NCBI RefSeq assembly: GCF_900104085.1
Contig: NZ_FNLD01000002.1
Span: 248,001-312,000 of the forward strand
Reading direction: 5' to 3'
Origin: Pseudoxanthomonas sp. CF125
GTDB lineage: Bacteria > Pseudomonadota > Gammaproteobacteria > Xanthomonadales > Xanthomonadaceae
Length of the DNA stretch: 64,000 bases
Shown: positions 32,964 through 41,399 of the stretch, one piece after another
Layout: every line of letters starts with the position of its first letter
Position numbering within the stretch: the first letter of the stretch is position 1
Notes under the pieces: generated by a model
The model's input: only the letters and a program-made list of their open reading frames with translations
What the model was told of the DNA's origin: nothing
Databases searched by the model: none
Program-made: the position numbers and the translations under genes

Positions 32964-33742
32964 ACGGAAGCCCCAGTGCGCTTATTGCCGACGATGAGCC
33001 GCTGCTGCGCCAGGAGCTTGAGAAGCTTCTGGCCAAAGCCTGGCCGGAGCTGAACATTGTTGCGACTGTACGCAATGGTCGGGAAGCGGTAGAACAATTC
33101 GAGAAGCTGTCTCCCGACATCTGTTTCCTGGACGTACGCATGCCGGGGCTATCGGGCGTCGAAGCAGCTCGCCGCATTGGAGCCCGAGCCCATATCGTAT
33201 TCGTCACTGCATACGACAGCTATGCAGTCGAAGCGTTTGCGCAAGGCGTAGTCGACTACCTGGTCAAGCCGATCGCGCGAGAGCGACTGGCCGAAACGGT
33301 AATGCGCCTGCAAAGTCGCCTTGCATCTTCCAGGCCTTCACCGCCGTCCGAATCGTTGCTGCAGCAGCTCGCGGCGTATCTTCACGAACGGCAGGCGCCG
33401 GGGCCACTGCGTTGGCTCAGAGCGTCGACGGGCACCACGCTACGCATGATCGCCGTGGAATCGGTCGACTTCCTCAGGTCCGACGAGAAGTACACATGCG
33501 TGGGCTGGCGCGATGAAAGTGGTGCGCCGGCCGAGGCGATGATCCGAACGGCACTCAAAGATTTGCTGGAACAGCTTGACCCCCATCAGTTCGTGCAATC
33601 GCACCGGTCGGTTGTGGTTGCTCTCCGTGCCATTCGCCACGTCACTCGAGGGGAGAACGAGACAGCTACCATCCATCTTATCGGCCGACCTGAAGTACTT
33701 CCGGTCAGCCGTAAGCACTTCCATCACTTTCGCCAGATGTGA
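32960..33742 (+). CDS. LytTR-family response regulator
   Basis: A 260-aa response regulator. The receiver has the acidic pair in LIADDEPLLRQ, the phospho-Asp in DICFLDVRMPGLSG and the Lys in DYLVKPIARER. A linker leads to a LytTR DNA-binding domain (VDFLRSDEKYTCVGW, FVQSHRSVVVALRAIRHV). Its ATG overlaps the kinase stop, so the two are made together. Unlike the related regulator at 29979, all phosphorylation residues are intact. Confidence 0.92.
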   Translation: MNGSPSALIADDEPLLRQELEKLLAKAWPELNIVATVRNGREAVEQFEKLSPDICFLDVRMPGLSGVEAARRIGARAHIVFVTAYDSYAVEAFAQGVVDYLVKPIARERLAETVMRLQSRLASSRPSPPSESLLQQLAAYLHERQAPGPLRWLRASTGTTLRMIAVESVDFLRSDEKYTCVGWRDESGAPAEAMIRTALKDLLEQLDPHQFVQSHRSVVVALRAIRHVTRGENETATIHLIGRPEVLPVSRKHFHHFRQM

Positions 33743-33747
33743 TGAAT

Positions 33748-34458
33748 TTAATCGACCTGGACCGGTGCTTGCCTGACGGGTGGATGACTTCCGTCAATGC
33801 CTTCTTCCGCGAAGCCCTTGATCAGCAGCCAGATCATGGTTACCAAGAATGCTAAAGAGATAGGCGCAAGCATCAGGTAGATTACGTCGTGGCCAAAAAG
33901 GGCGCGTCCGACTGTAAACATCTGCGATAACACAGCTAGGATGCCGAAAGCGGCGAGGGCGCGAGGAATCAGCCGCAGCCGATAGAATATCGCGAACAGT
34001 ATCAAGACGCCCGTGCCGCCCAACAGTTTGTCCAGATAATGGATGCCGTCCCGCAGCCCGACGAGCAGGACCTTGGCTGCATGGAAAGAATCGGCCTTGT
34101 CTGCGCTTGCCGAAACATACGCTTCACTGAGGCTCCTGAAAGCGATCAGGCTGGAGTATTCGAGCATCGAAATTGCCAGACCTGCGATCACAATCGCAAA
34201 GTAGCCCGTAACAAGCACCGGCGCCCGCTGCCTCAACGATGTAGACACCAGTGCAGCCGCGAACGTCGAGACCAGGCCGGTCAGCAACCCGAGGAGCGCG
34301 ATCATTCCGATTTTGTCTGAATGGGCGGCTGCATTGACTATCAAGCCTCCTTCGACAAACAGATCGGACTGCAGCTTGAAGTTGGACACCATACCGACCA
34401 CGAAACTAACCATCATGGCCAGGCCGATGAATCTGCCGGTGTTCTTGTAGTCGCTCAT
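33748..34458 (-). CDS. DUF4386-like integral membrane protein
   Basis: A protein of about 236 aa with six hydrophobic helices. The pattern (TGRFIGLAMMVSFVVGMVSN early, RLRLIPRALAAFGILAVLSQ late) resembles the DUF4386 family. The Met at 34458 has GGAG just upstream; the frame extends to 34638 but that extension is not helical and looks non-coding. It is convergent with the response regulator 5 bp away. Function unknown. Confidence 0.7.
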   Translation of the reverse strand: MSDYKNTGRFIGLAMMVSFVVGMVSNFKLQSDLFVEGGLIVNAAAHSDKIGMIALLGLLTGLVSTFAAALVSTSLRQRAPVLVTGYFAIVIAGLAISMLEYSSLIAFRSLSEAYVSASADKADSFHAAKVLLVGLRDGIHYLDKLLGGTGVLILFAIFYRLRLIPRALAAFGILAVLSQMFTVGRALFGHDVIYLMLAPISLAFLVTMIWLLIKGFAEEGIDGSHPPVRQAPVQVD

Positions 34459-34966
34459 ATCTGGAGACTCCTCATCATGTACTCCGCAAGCAGGCCGCCC
34501 GCACTTGGTCGATGATGCAAGAATGGCTTTCTTGCCCGGGTCGGGCAATTCGTTTGCGACATACCGCCGTCTTGGCGGTACTGCTGACGAAATATGCCGA
34601 TGGGCGAAGATTCCGAGACGGCCAGATCCCGACTCCAATCACCTGACCGCTTGCCTATGCCCTATCTGGTCCCGCAGGTCCCCAAGACACTTTGCTTCCG
34701 ATGCCAGCGTCTGGTCCGATCAGTACCGCCTGCAGGAGCAGGGCGGCTATGAGTCAAATGCAGTCATTGACTGCAGGGAGCAAGGAGACCTCACTCCGCT
34801 ATGCGTATTCTCGTCGAACTCAGCGGCGCAGCCACGATATCCCATCGGCATTGCGTTTGTGCAGGTCAACTACCAGAGCGTGCCGCTCATCCCAAACCAC
34901 TGTTATTGGTACTCGCTTTCCGGTCTCAATTGGCACCTTGATTCACCACCCTTCCGGAACCGATAC
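34459..34966. other. Intergenic stretch with a 7-bp inverted repeat
   Basis: No convincing gene. TACCGCC (34562-34568) and GGCGGTA (34574-34580) form an inverted repeat about 105 bp upstream of the DUF4386 start; this could be an operator or a short hairpin. The remaining open frames lack start signals and coding bias. Confidence 0.3.
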
Positions 34967-35335
34967 ATGACCAAGAACACGAACCGCCTACTCCACTTCT
35001 TCAGCTGCACTTTCGCCGTAGCGCTGGTTTCTGGCTGCGCTTCCTTTGCCGTCAGCGACGACATCCTTGTCCAGCGGACCGGCTTCGCGCTCGGTCTGGA
35101 GCCTAGTCAGTTCACCATCTCCAATCGAATGGATGAGGGAACCACGACGCGCTACCAGGTCAAAACCACCTCCGGCCAACAGTACAATTGCTTCGTCGGC
35201 GGATCGGTCAATGTCCTGGGCAAGTCCGTTAGTGATGCGATCTGCACCGAAACTGGCAAAGGGGCCGCGAGCGGCTCTGCCACCAAGCCGACAGGGAACT
35301 GCAATGCGCTGCTCAAGGCTGCCGGGAAGTGCTGA
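34967..35335 (+). CDS. Small putative lipoprotein
   Basis: A 122-aa protein. The leader FSCTFAVALVSGCASFAV contains a lipobox (V-S-G-C), so it is probably lipidated and exported. The mature part is polar with four further Cys and no recognised domain. The start at 34967 gives the cleanest leader; a longer frame to 34505 exists but is not protein-like. Function unknown; no operon partner is certain. Confidence 0.6.
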   Translation: MTKNTNRLLHFFSCTFAVALVSGCASFAVSDDILVQRTGFALGLEPSQFTISNRMDEGTTTRYQVKTTSGQQYNCFVGGSVNVLGKSVSDAICTETGKGAASGSATKPTGNCNALLKAAGKC

Positions 35336-35356
35336 TTTAGTTCAGCGACCAGTCCG

Positions 35357-35782
35357 GTGTCATTGTCGAGCAACACATTATGCAGCCGTGTAGCCGTCAC
35401 CTTGTGTCTTCTGGTGCCGGCCGTGGTAGTGCCGGTGCTAGAGGCCAACGCGACGCATCTCTTCAACGCGTTGTGGCCTCCCCACGCAAGGCTCCACGAA
35501 GCGTGGCAATTGCTGACCAACAGCGCGCTTTCGATCACCGCGATTGCGTGGACCTGGACCAATCGGCGGGGGCACGCGTGTCTAGTCGGTATGCTGCTGA
35601 CCGGTGGTTTCGTGGCCGCGTGGCTGGGCAGGCGTATCTACGGCGGCGGGATGGACGGGACGACCACCGCGGCGGCAACGATCCTGGGAATGGATGTGGC
35701 CGCAGTGGTGATGGTGGCCTGTTTCCTGGTTTTCTCAGTGGACTGGCTCAAGTTGCGCTTTCCGCCTGCCGCGCAACCTTAA
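35357..35782 (+). CDS. Small integral membrane protein of unknown function
   Basis: A 141-aa protein with four hydrophobic segments (SRVAVTLCLLVPAVVVPVL first; VAAVVMVACFLVFSVDWL last). The HLFNALWPPHARLHEAWQLL motif between helices 1 and 2, with its conserved-looking His and Arg, suggests a small membrane family that I cannot name. The start is GTG at 35357, 21 bp behind the lipoprotein gene, so the two may be co-transcribed. Confidence 0.6.
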   Translation: MSLSSNTLCSRVAVTLCLLVPAVVVPVLEANATHLFNALWPPHARLHEAWQLLTNSALSITAIAWTWTNRRGHACLVGMLLTGGFVAAWLGRRIYGGGMDGTTTAAATILGMDVAAVVMVACFLVFSVDWLKLRFPPAAQP

Positions 35783-36246
35783 TCCTCAGTATCGAACCGA
35801 ATGGTGTTCAAGATGAAGCATGAGCGGCTGCGTATTTTTCTCTCACGACATATGTAGTTGGCATTCCTATTTTCGGTTACGGCCATCGACCGCACCCGAC
35901 TATTTTCCAATACCGCAGTCCTTCGCCGCAGCATTCTGCATCATCAAAAGTGGCGGTAAAAGTATTGCAAAAATCCAGACAAACCGATAAGGCATTGATG
36001 CAAGTGCAGGTTGCGAGTGTACCGTCCAGTGCGCCAATTCGCATGGCACTGCGGCTACGCGCAGCCAATGTCTCTACTACCCGACATCTATGCAACTTCC
36101 AGCCAGGACCGAGAGACGGATCATCAGAACGTCGGCATCCCTTACTTCACAAAATCATTCCGTCCAGCGGTGGTGCCGGTACGGGCCACAGACTCTCACA
36201 GGTAGCATCGGTAACACCCCAGCCACGTTGACAAGAGAAGCGAAAA
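35783..36246. other. Intergenic stretch, no gene seen
   Basis: Open frames here are short, overlap each other and lack ribosome-binding sites. No repeats or RNA motifs were recognised. Confidence 0.3.
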
Positions 36247-36657
36247 ATGACCAAGAATATGATACTCGTAATGGGCGCTTTAGTTGCGATGACGCTATCT
36301 CGTCCTGTCAATGCTCAAGAAACGCATCTGTATACGCCGGAAGAGCAAGCTGGAATGACGCACGACGGCGCGATCGCCACGATGACAACTCCGTCTGAGT
36401 TGCGAGAGTACTTCGAGAACGCGAGTAAACCGAAGCCGACTGGACACGTCACCTATTGCAATGCCGGAATCATGGGAATCGGTGCTAGGGGTAAAGCCCT
36501 CGGAAAAATAAACGCTATTTGCGGTGGCCCGGAGAAAACAACGATCTTGCGAGCTGGCCCGATGATCGATGCAGTAAGTACCTTTGTGGGCACAAGCTGC
36601 AAGCGGTCTGAAATGATCGTATTCAGGTGCGATAGCCGCCCGGCCAAGAATAAATAG
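36247..36657 (+). CDS. Secreted hypothetical protein
   Basis: A 136-aa protein with a signal peptide (MILVMGALVAMTLSRPVNAQ) and a mature part with four Cys, the last two in TSCKRSEMIVFRCDS. A Gly-rich patch (NAGIMGIGARGKALGK) lies in the middle. GAAGCG precedes the ATG. I do not recognise the family; the size and layout recall small periplasmic or immunity-type proteins. It sits upstream of two short secreted frames and a secreted protease. Confidence 0.6.
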   Translation: MTKNMILVMGALVAMTLSRPVNAQETHLYTPEEQAGMTHDGAIATMTTPSELREYFENASKPKPTGHVTYCNAGIMGIGARGKALGKINAICGGPEKTTILRAGPMIDAVSTFVGTSCKRSEMIVFRCDSRPAKNK

Positions 36658-36771
36658 CTGTAGGAGAAGCGCTCGTAGGACAGCGTCGCTAACAGGCAGC
36701 GAAGGGGCCTGTAGACTTCGCCTCGGATAAAAACAGCGCTCGGCTTCGGGCACTTCTTGGGGAAGAAGCAT

Positions 36772-36930
36772 ATGAATTTTCTGCGTTCCGCCGTCTCGGG
36801 CGGTGGCCGCCATTTAGTGCTCGTACTGGTGCTTGCGGTTTTCTGGATCGCTACTCCGGCAGCGGCGCAAACTTCGTCGATCTGCCAGACGCCACTAAAC
36901 GCAACGGTTGCGAACGGCGCGACTGTATGA
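36772..36930 (+). CDS. Short secreted 52-aa frame (probably truncated)
   Basis: It opens MNFLRSAVSGGG, has a strong hydrophobic leader (LVLVLVLAVFWIATPAAAQ) and stops 20 codons later after NATVANGATV. GGGGAAG lies seven bases before the ATG. A leader followed by such a short Cys-containing tail suggests the N-terminus of a longer exported protein cut by a frameshift, or a genuine secreted peptide. Confidence 0.4.
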   Translation: MNFLRSAVSGGGRHLVLVLVLAVFWIATPAAAQTSSICQTPLNATVANGATV

Positions 36931-37008
36931 TCGGAAATGGGGAAGATCGAGACCACGGCTTTATGATCAACGTAGATCGTCGATTCTAGACGGGGCTAAA
37001 GGGACGAG

Positions 37009-37158
37009 ATGATCAAACTAGCGAGCGTCAACGGGCGCCGAGCCGCTGTTGTTGTTTTGGCAGGGATCGTATTATCAGGACTTCCGGTGAGCGTGTTTGC
37101 AGAAGGCCGTTGTCCGCCCGGCACGTTCGAAACCGGATCGTGCGACTTCATTATATGA
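37009..37158 (+). CDS. Short secreted Cys peptide, coupled to the metzincin
   Basis: A 49-aa frame with a signal peptide (AAVVVLAGIVLSGLPVSVFA) and the mature end EGRCPPGTFETGSCDFII. The C-P-P-G-x-F-E-T-G string resembles the start of mature DUF4189-type secreted proteins of Xanthomonadaceae, so this may be the remains of one. Its stop overlaps the ATG of the metzincin (ATGA at 37155-37158), which would couple their translation. Confidence 0.5.
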   Translation: MIKLASVNGRRAAVVVLAGIVLSGLPVSVFAEGRCPPGTFETGSCDFII

Positions 37159-38594
37159 ATAAATATCGAGCGGCACTAATCTATGCCTTCGGACTGCTTG
37201 CCTCGGGCACCTCTGGATCAACCATGGCGGAGGTGGTGGTGGGCCGGCTGGAAGTGCAGTGGGGCGACGTAGCAAACGGGATAGAGGCAGAGCCAGCCAA
37301 GTTGCGAGTTGCATTGGTGACCGGGCGCGGTGTGCGGTATGCGCTGGATTCTGCCTCGGCCACTCGTGCAGCCGGGGATCTGCATGGGCTCACCAATCGC
37401 TGGGTGGCCGTGGAACTCTCCCGGCAAGCAGTATCCGTGGAGCTTCGTCATGCTTCCGTAATCGTCCCGATTGATCGGCCTTGGCTGTCGCCATTGTCGA
37501 AGTCGCTTCTTACCCCTAGTCCAGTGCTCGGCAATACCCGATGGATCACGCTGGCGTGCAAGTTCAAGGATGTGGCAGACGAGCCGAGGCCCACAAGTTT
37601 TTTCCAAGAGCAGTATGGAACAAGCGTCGGGCAGCTTGGACACTATTGGAGCGAGGTTTCTCAGGGCAAGATCAATCTGCAAGGAAGCCAAGCCTATGGT
37701 TGGTTCACGCTTCCCAAAACACGCTCACAGTACATGAACGTCAACGGCAGCGGTCAAGAGCAAGCGAACTTGGGCCTGTTGTTCGACGATTGCGCTGCCC
37801 TAGCGGACCCGTCGGTCGATTTCGCGGGCGTGCGTGGAATCAACATGATGTTCAACGCGATCCTGGATGGCTCTGCCTGGGGTGGAACTTCGTGCGGCAC
37901 GCTGGACGGGCGATCGGTGTGCTTGGGCACAACCTGGAATCCGCCTTGGAGCTTTAACAACCTGGCACTCTTCGCCCATGAGATGGGGCATGGCTACGGA
38001 CTGCCGCATTCCGACAATTCTGATGGGGATGCGGACACCTATGACAATCCCTGGGACTTAATGAGCGACTACTGGAGCAACGCGCTCGACCATTCGCGCT
38101 ATGGCCGGCTCCCAAAGCACCTGAGCGTGCCGCAACAGGATCGATTGGGGTGGTTTGATGCGCCTCGCAAATTGACCGTTGTTCCCAGTTACGCTCCCGT
38201 CGACGTCACCCTGGATCGGTCAAGCCTTGTGGGCTCAAGCAATATTCAAATGCTCGTCTTGCCTGAGCCACTGTCGCAGGATGGCTACTCAATAGAAGTT
38301 CGAAAACGGACCGGACCTGGCAGCTATGAGAGCCAGCTAGCGGGCGATGCCGTGATCATTCACAAAATTGGCCCCAGCAACCTAGCCTACAGCGTGGACG
38401 CTGATCAGCCACCTGCCACTATATCCAACAATGAGGGCTCCATGTTCAAGGTGGGGGAGCAGTGGAGATCGCCAGGCAACAGTGTCGTGCGCATCAAGGC
38501 CGCTACCTCCGAGGGTTTCATTGTCGAAGTAAATCGGGCACGGGTCACGGGCGGCAACCTTCCCCCGCGCAGTTGGCCTGCGACCCCTCAGTGA
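37155..38594 (+). CDS. Secreted metzincin-type zinc protease
   Basis: A 479-aa exported metalloprotease. A signal peptide (LIYAFGLLASGTSGSTMA) is followed by a prodomain. The catalytic domain has LFAHEMGHGYGLPHSD (HExxHGxGxxH, first His about 275) and a Met-turn segment NPWDLMSDYWSN. The C-terminal 150 residues form a beta-rich domain. The layout resembles M6/M12-like secreted peptidases of Lysobacter and Xanthomonas. The start at 37155 overlaps the stop of the short Cys peptide gene; the frame back to 37110 overlaps that gene. Confidence 0.85.
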   Translation: MNKYRAALIYAFGLLASGTSGSTMAEVVVGRLEVQWGDVANGIEAEPAKLRVALVTGRGVRYALDSASATRAAGDLHGLTNRWVAVELSRQAVSVELRHASVIVPIDRPWLSPLSKSLLTPSPVLGNTRWITLACKFKDVADEPRPTSFFQEQYGTSVGQLGHYWSEVSQGKINLQGSQAYGWFTLPKTRSQYMNVNGSGQEQANLGLLFDDCAALADPSVDFAGVRGINMMFNAILDGSAWGGTSCGTLDGRSVCLGTTWNPPWSFNNLALFAHEMGHGYGLPHSDNSDGDADTYDNPWDLMSDYWSNALDHSRYGRLPKHLSVPQQDRLGWFDAPRKLTVVPSYAPVDVTLDRSSLVGSSNIQMLVLPEPLSQDGYSIEVRKRTGPGSYESQLAGDAVIIHKIGPSNLAYSVDADQPPATISNNEGSMFKVGEQWRSPGNSVVRIKAATSEGFIVEVNRARVTGGNLPPRSWPATPQ

Positions 38595-39308
38595 TGGAAG
38601 GCGAACCCTGTCGCAAGTGGTGGATGTTTACAGACGCGAGCGCGAAATACTAAGGGCGCAAGTACCACGATCGAAGGACCTGAATGACAAAGAATGGTGC
38701 GGCGGTCGATATCGTCGTGTTATAGCGTCCATCGACATTCGACGTCGGAACATTTGTGTGGGACCGCCTCTGGGCGTCAAATGTGCCAATCTCCGCTAGG
38801 TTTTTCTGCGAGAGAGAGAAACGCGACCCCAGCCAATCGGACCGCTGCCCGCAGCGACGACGAGCCCGTGCTGTTGGTGTCTAAGCAGGACCAAAGTAGG
38901 TGCACTTTAACTGCTACTCCATTGAGTACGTCATCTGCTAAGAAGCTAGCAACGCCGCTATGAAAACGGCCTTTCACGGGAACATTCGCCTCCGGTTGGC
39001 TGATTGAATCCGCCGCCGAGAGCGGTCGTCCAAGGTTCCAATATTGGGTGCGGGCGTAGTGCGTTCGGTTCCGTGCATCTAACAATGCCGACCGGCGTGC
39101 TCTGGCTTGAGCTGTCCAAACTGGACCGGCACCGGGGAATCCATGCCACTCATCGGCTACGCAGGCGATAAGAATAAAAATTGTGCAGTTCAATTCCGTA
39201 TTGCTGCTGATTATCCCAAACGCATTGATTAGAACGTTTCAGTCGGATTATTACTGCCGTATGGCGAAGCCTCGCACAGGCAAGGATCGCTACATGCGAG
39301 GCTAAACG
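38595..39308. other. Intergenic stretch, no supported gene
   Basis: About 700 bp of lower GC. A 138-codon minus-strand frame (38777-39193) has no ribosome-binding site or recognisable domain. The base composition falls toward that of the RHS gene that follows, suggesting shared acquisition. Confidence 0.3.
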
Positions 39309-41396
39309 ATGCGAACCAGAATTATCTTAGCAGCTGCATCTATGCTCTTACTCCTGCCAGTGTTGGCTTGGGGTCAGGTTCAATGGGGGCAGGAATACGA
39401 TCGGCAGTTGAAGACACGTCAGACAGTTTCTTCTTTCGGTCCCGGGCTGTTTGGCGAGTCCGTGAATCTATTTGACGGTACCGTCTCGTTCAGTGAAACG
39501 GATATCAATGTGCCAGGTAATGCCGGTCTTCCAATGACCGTATCGCGTAACTTCTCGATAGGCAATCCCAAGAACGCTGCGTTAGACGGATTGTTCGGAA
39601 ACTGGGACATGGCTTTGCCGTACGTGGGTGTAGTGTCAGACGGAGGTGCGCCTCCAGGTCAAACCCCAAATCCAAATTTCCTGTGGCCAGCAGGAGCTGG
39701 CTCGCAGGCCAGGTGTACGACGCAGAGTGCACTTGGGCCGGATTTAGGTGGTGTTGCTGGTGGCGGTAGTTTGTTCGCTCTTAATGAACGAACATCGCCA
39801 AAGTTACAGAGACCTGCCATGGTGGGTATGCGGTGGGTAACAAAAGGCTTCTGGTATTTTAGCTGCACCGCGTCGTTAGCTAGTGGACACCCTGGCGAAG
39901 GGTTCATCGGTATCGACCCTTCTGGCAATAGATACACGTTCAACTGGATGGTAAGTCATTTCTACCCAGGGTCTTCGCTGCCGGGCATGGGCGAGAATCA
40001 GATCCAAGTTCACCGCGCAGATGTGCGCATCTATCCAACTCGCGTAGAAGATCGGTTCGGGAATTGGGTGAGCTATCAATGGCAGGGTCGGCGACTCTCT
40101 TCGATGAGGGCGAGTGATGGGCGCGAGATAAACTTCACCTACGGATCAGATGATCAAATTACAAAAGTAACCTCTCAGGGTAGGAGCTGGATCTACACCT
40201 ACATTGACCATCCTCAAGCAAGCGTGGGTGGCCGGTTGATTTCTGTAACCAATCCAGACGGAACAAGTTGGAAGTTTGGCCAAGATCCAGGAAACTACGT
40301 TGATTTTGAGCCGAAGTACGAAATGCGTCCCGGTCCCGGCCCTGGTGGTGGCGACGAAGGCCTCGCATGGCATCAGTATGAGGTTCTAGAGCGAGTCGCG
40401 CGTTGTTCGTACGATCACTATCAGTCAACATTGACCCGGCCATTTGAGGTCACGCATCCGACTGGTGCGAGAGCACTGTATACATTCAAGTCTCTGCGAC
40501 ATGGCCGGACTGGTGTACCGGCTCAATGCCAGCGGGGTTGGGACAGTGGTGGAGATGCTGGTGCAAGGGATGCGCAGAACAGCCAAAATATGTACCCAGC
40601 GTTCAAGGTTGTGATGTCCTTACAGAGTAAGCAGGTAGAGGGCCCCGGGTTAGCAGCGCTGACTTGGCACTATGGGTACACGAACCTGCAGGCATGTGTT
40701 GCGGAAGAGTGTCTGAACCAAAGCACGCCTACCCATAAGAAGGTGACAGTCTCGTCGCCAGATGGTGACCAGACGGTAAGCACATTCGGCAAGCAATTCG
40801 GTGTGAATGAAGGGCAGTTGCTTAGCGTTGAGACAATACGTGATGGCGTGACTGCGTCTCGCACAAACTACGACTATGTGAGTAATCAGCAAGCGGCGCA
40901 GATGCCATTTCCTGACTATGTGGGAGAATCGTTCGCAGAATTCCCCGATCTGTGGAACGAAGCGGCAATTCGACCAATGAGCGCAGCGATTACTATCCAG
41001 GACGGGGTAACTTTTTGGAAAGCTACCAATACTTTCGACATGTTCGCGCGACCAGTTTCCGTCACGCGTGAAAATACCAAGAACTACAAGAGAACAGACA
41101 TAAGTGAATATAAAGACCACTTTGGTTACTGGGTGATTGGTCAGGCGGCTCGTGAATACAACGCCGAAACGGCCATGGTCTCCAGTCAGGTCGATTTCAA
41201 CGATAAGGCCTTGCCCTGGAGAATCTACCGATTCGGAAAACTGCAGTCGACGACGCTTTACAATGACGACGGTACGATTGCTTCAGTGGTCGATGGCCGA
41301 AACAATAAGACGGTCCTATCTGAATGGAAGCGCGGCATACCGCAATCAATCCGTTATCCGGCAACGCCGGAGTCGCCTCTGGGTGCAATTGAATAA
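39309..41396 (+). CDS. RHS-repeat protein, N-terminal part (interrupted gene)
   Basis: This is the first 695 codons of an RHS/YD-repeat polymorphic-toxin protein. The leader is LAAASMLLLLPVLAWGQ. A DUF6531-like entry follows (ESVNLFDGTVSFSETDINVP), then the first RHS repeats (YPTRVEDRFGNWVSYQWQG, YDYVSNQQAAQMPF). Translation ends at a TAA at 41394. The next codons continue in the same frame and in the repeat pattern, so the TAA is a single in-frame nonsense change (CAA would restore it). GC is lower than in neighbouring genes. Confidence 0.85.
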   Translation: MRTRIILAAASMLLLLPVLAWGQVQWGQEYDRQLKTRQTVSSFGPGLFGESVNLFDGTVSFSETDINVPGNAGLPMTVSRNFSIGNPKNAALDGLFGNWDMALPYVGVVSDGGAPPGQTPNPNFLWPAGAGSQARCTTQSALGPDLGGVAGGGSLFALNERTSPKLQRPAMVGMRWVTKGFWYFSCTASLASGHPGEGFIGIDPSGNRYTFNWMVSHFYPGSSLPGMGENQIQVHRADVRIYPTRVEDRFGNWVSYQWQGRRLSSMRASDGREINFTYGSDDQITKVTSQGRSWIYTYIDHPQASVGGRLISVTNPDGTSWKFGQDPGNYVDFEPKYEMRPGPGPGGGDEGLAWHQYEVLERVARCSYDHYQSTLTRPFEVTHPTGARALYTFKSLRHGRTGVPAQCQRGWDSGGDAGARDAQNSQNMYPAFKVVMSLQSKQVEGPGLAALTWHYGYTNLQACVAEECLNQSTPTHKKVTVSSPDGDQTVSTFGKQFGVNEGQLLSVETIRDGVTASRTNYDYVSNQQAAQMPFPDYVGESFAEFPDLWNEAAIRPMSAAITIQDGVTFWKATNTFDMFARPVSVTRENTKNYKRTDISEYKDHFGYWVIGQAAREYNAETAMVSSQVDFNDKALPWRIYRFGKLQSTTLYNDDGTIASVVDGRNNKTVLSEWKRGIPQSIRYPATPESPLGAIE

Positions 41397-41399
41397 GCA

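Noticed and set aside
38777-39193. 138-codon minus-strand frame between protease and RHS gene
   Set aside because: No leader, domain or ribosome-binding site; composition like non-coding DNA.
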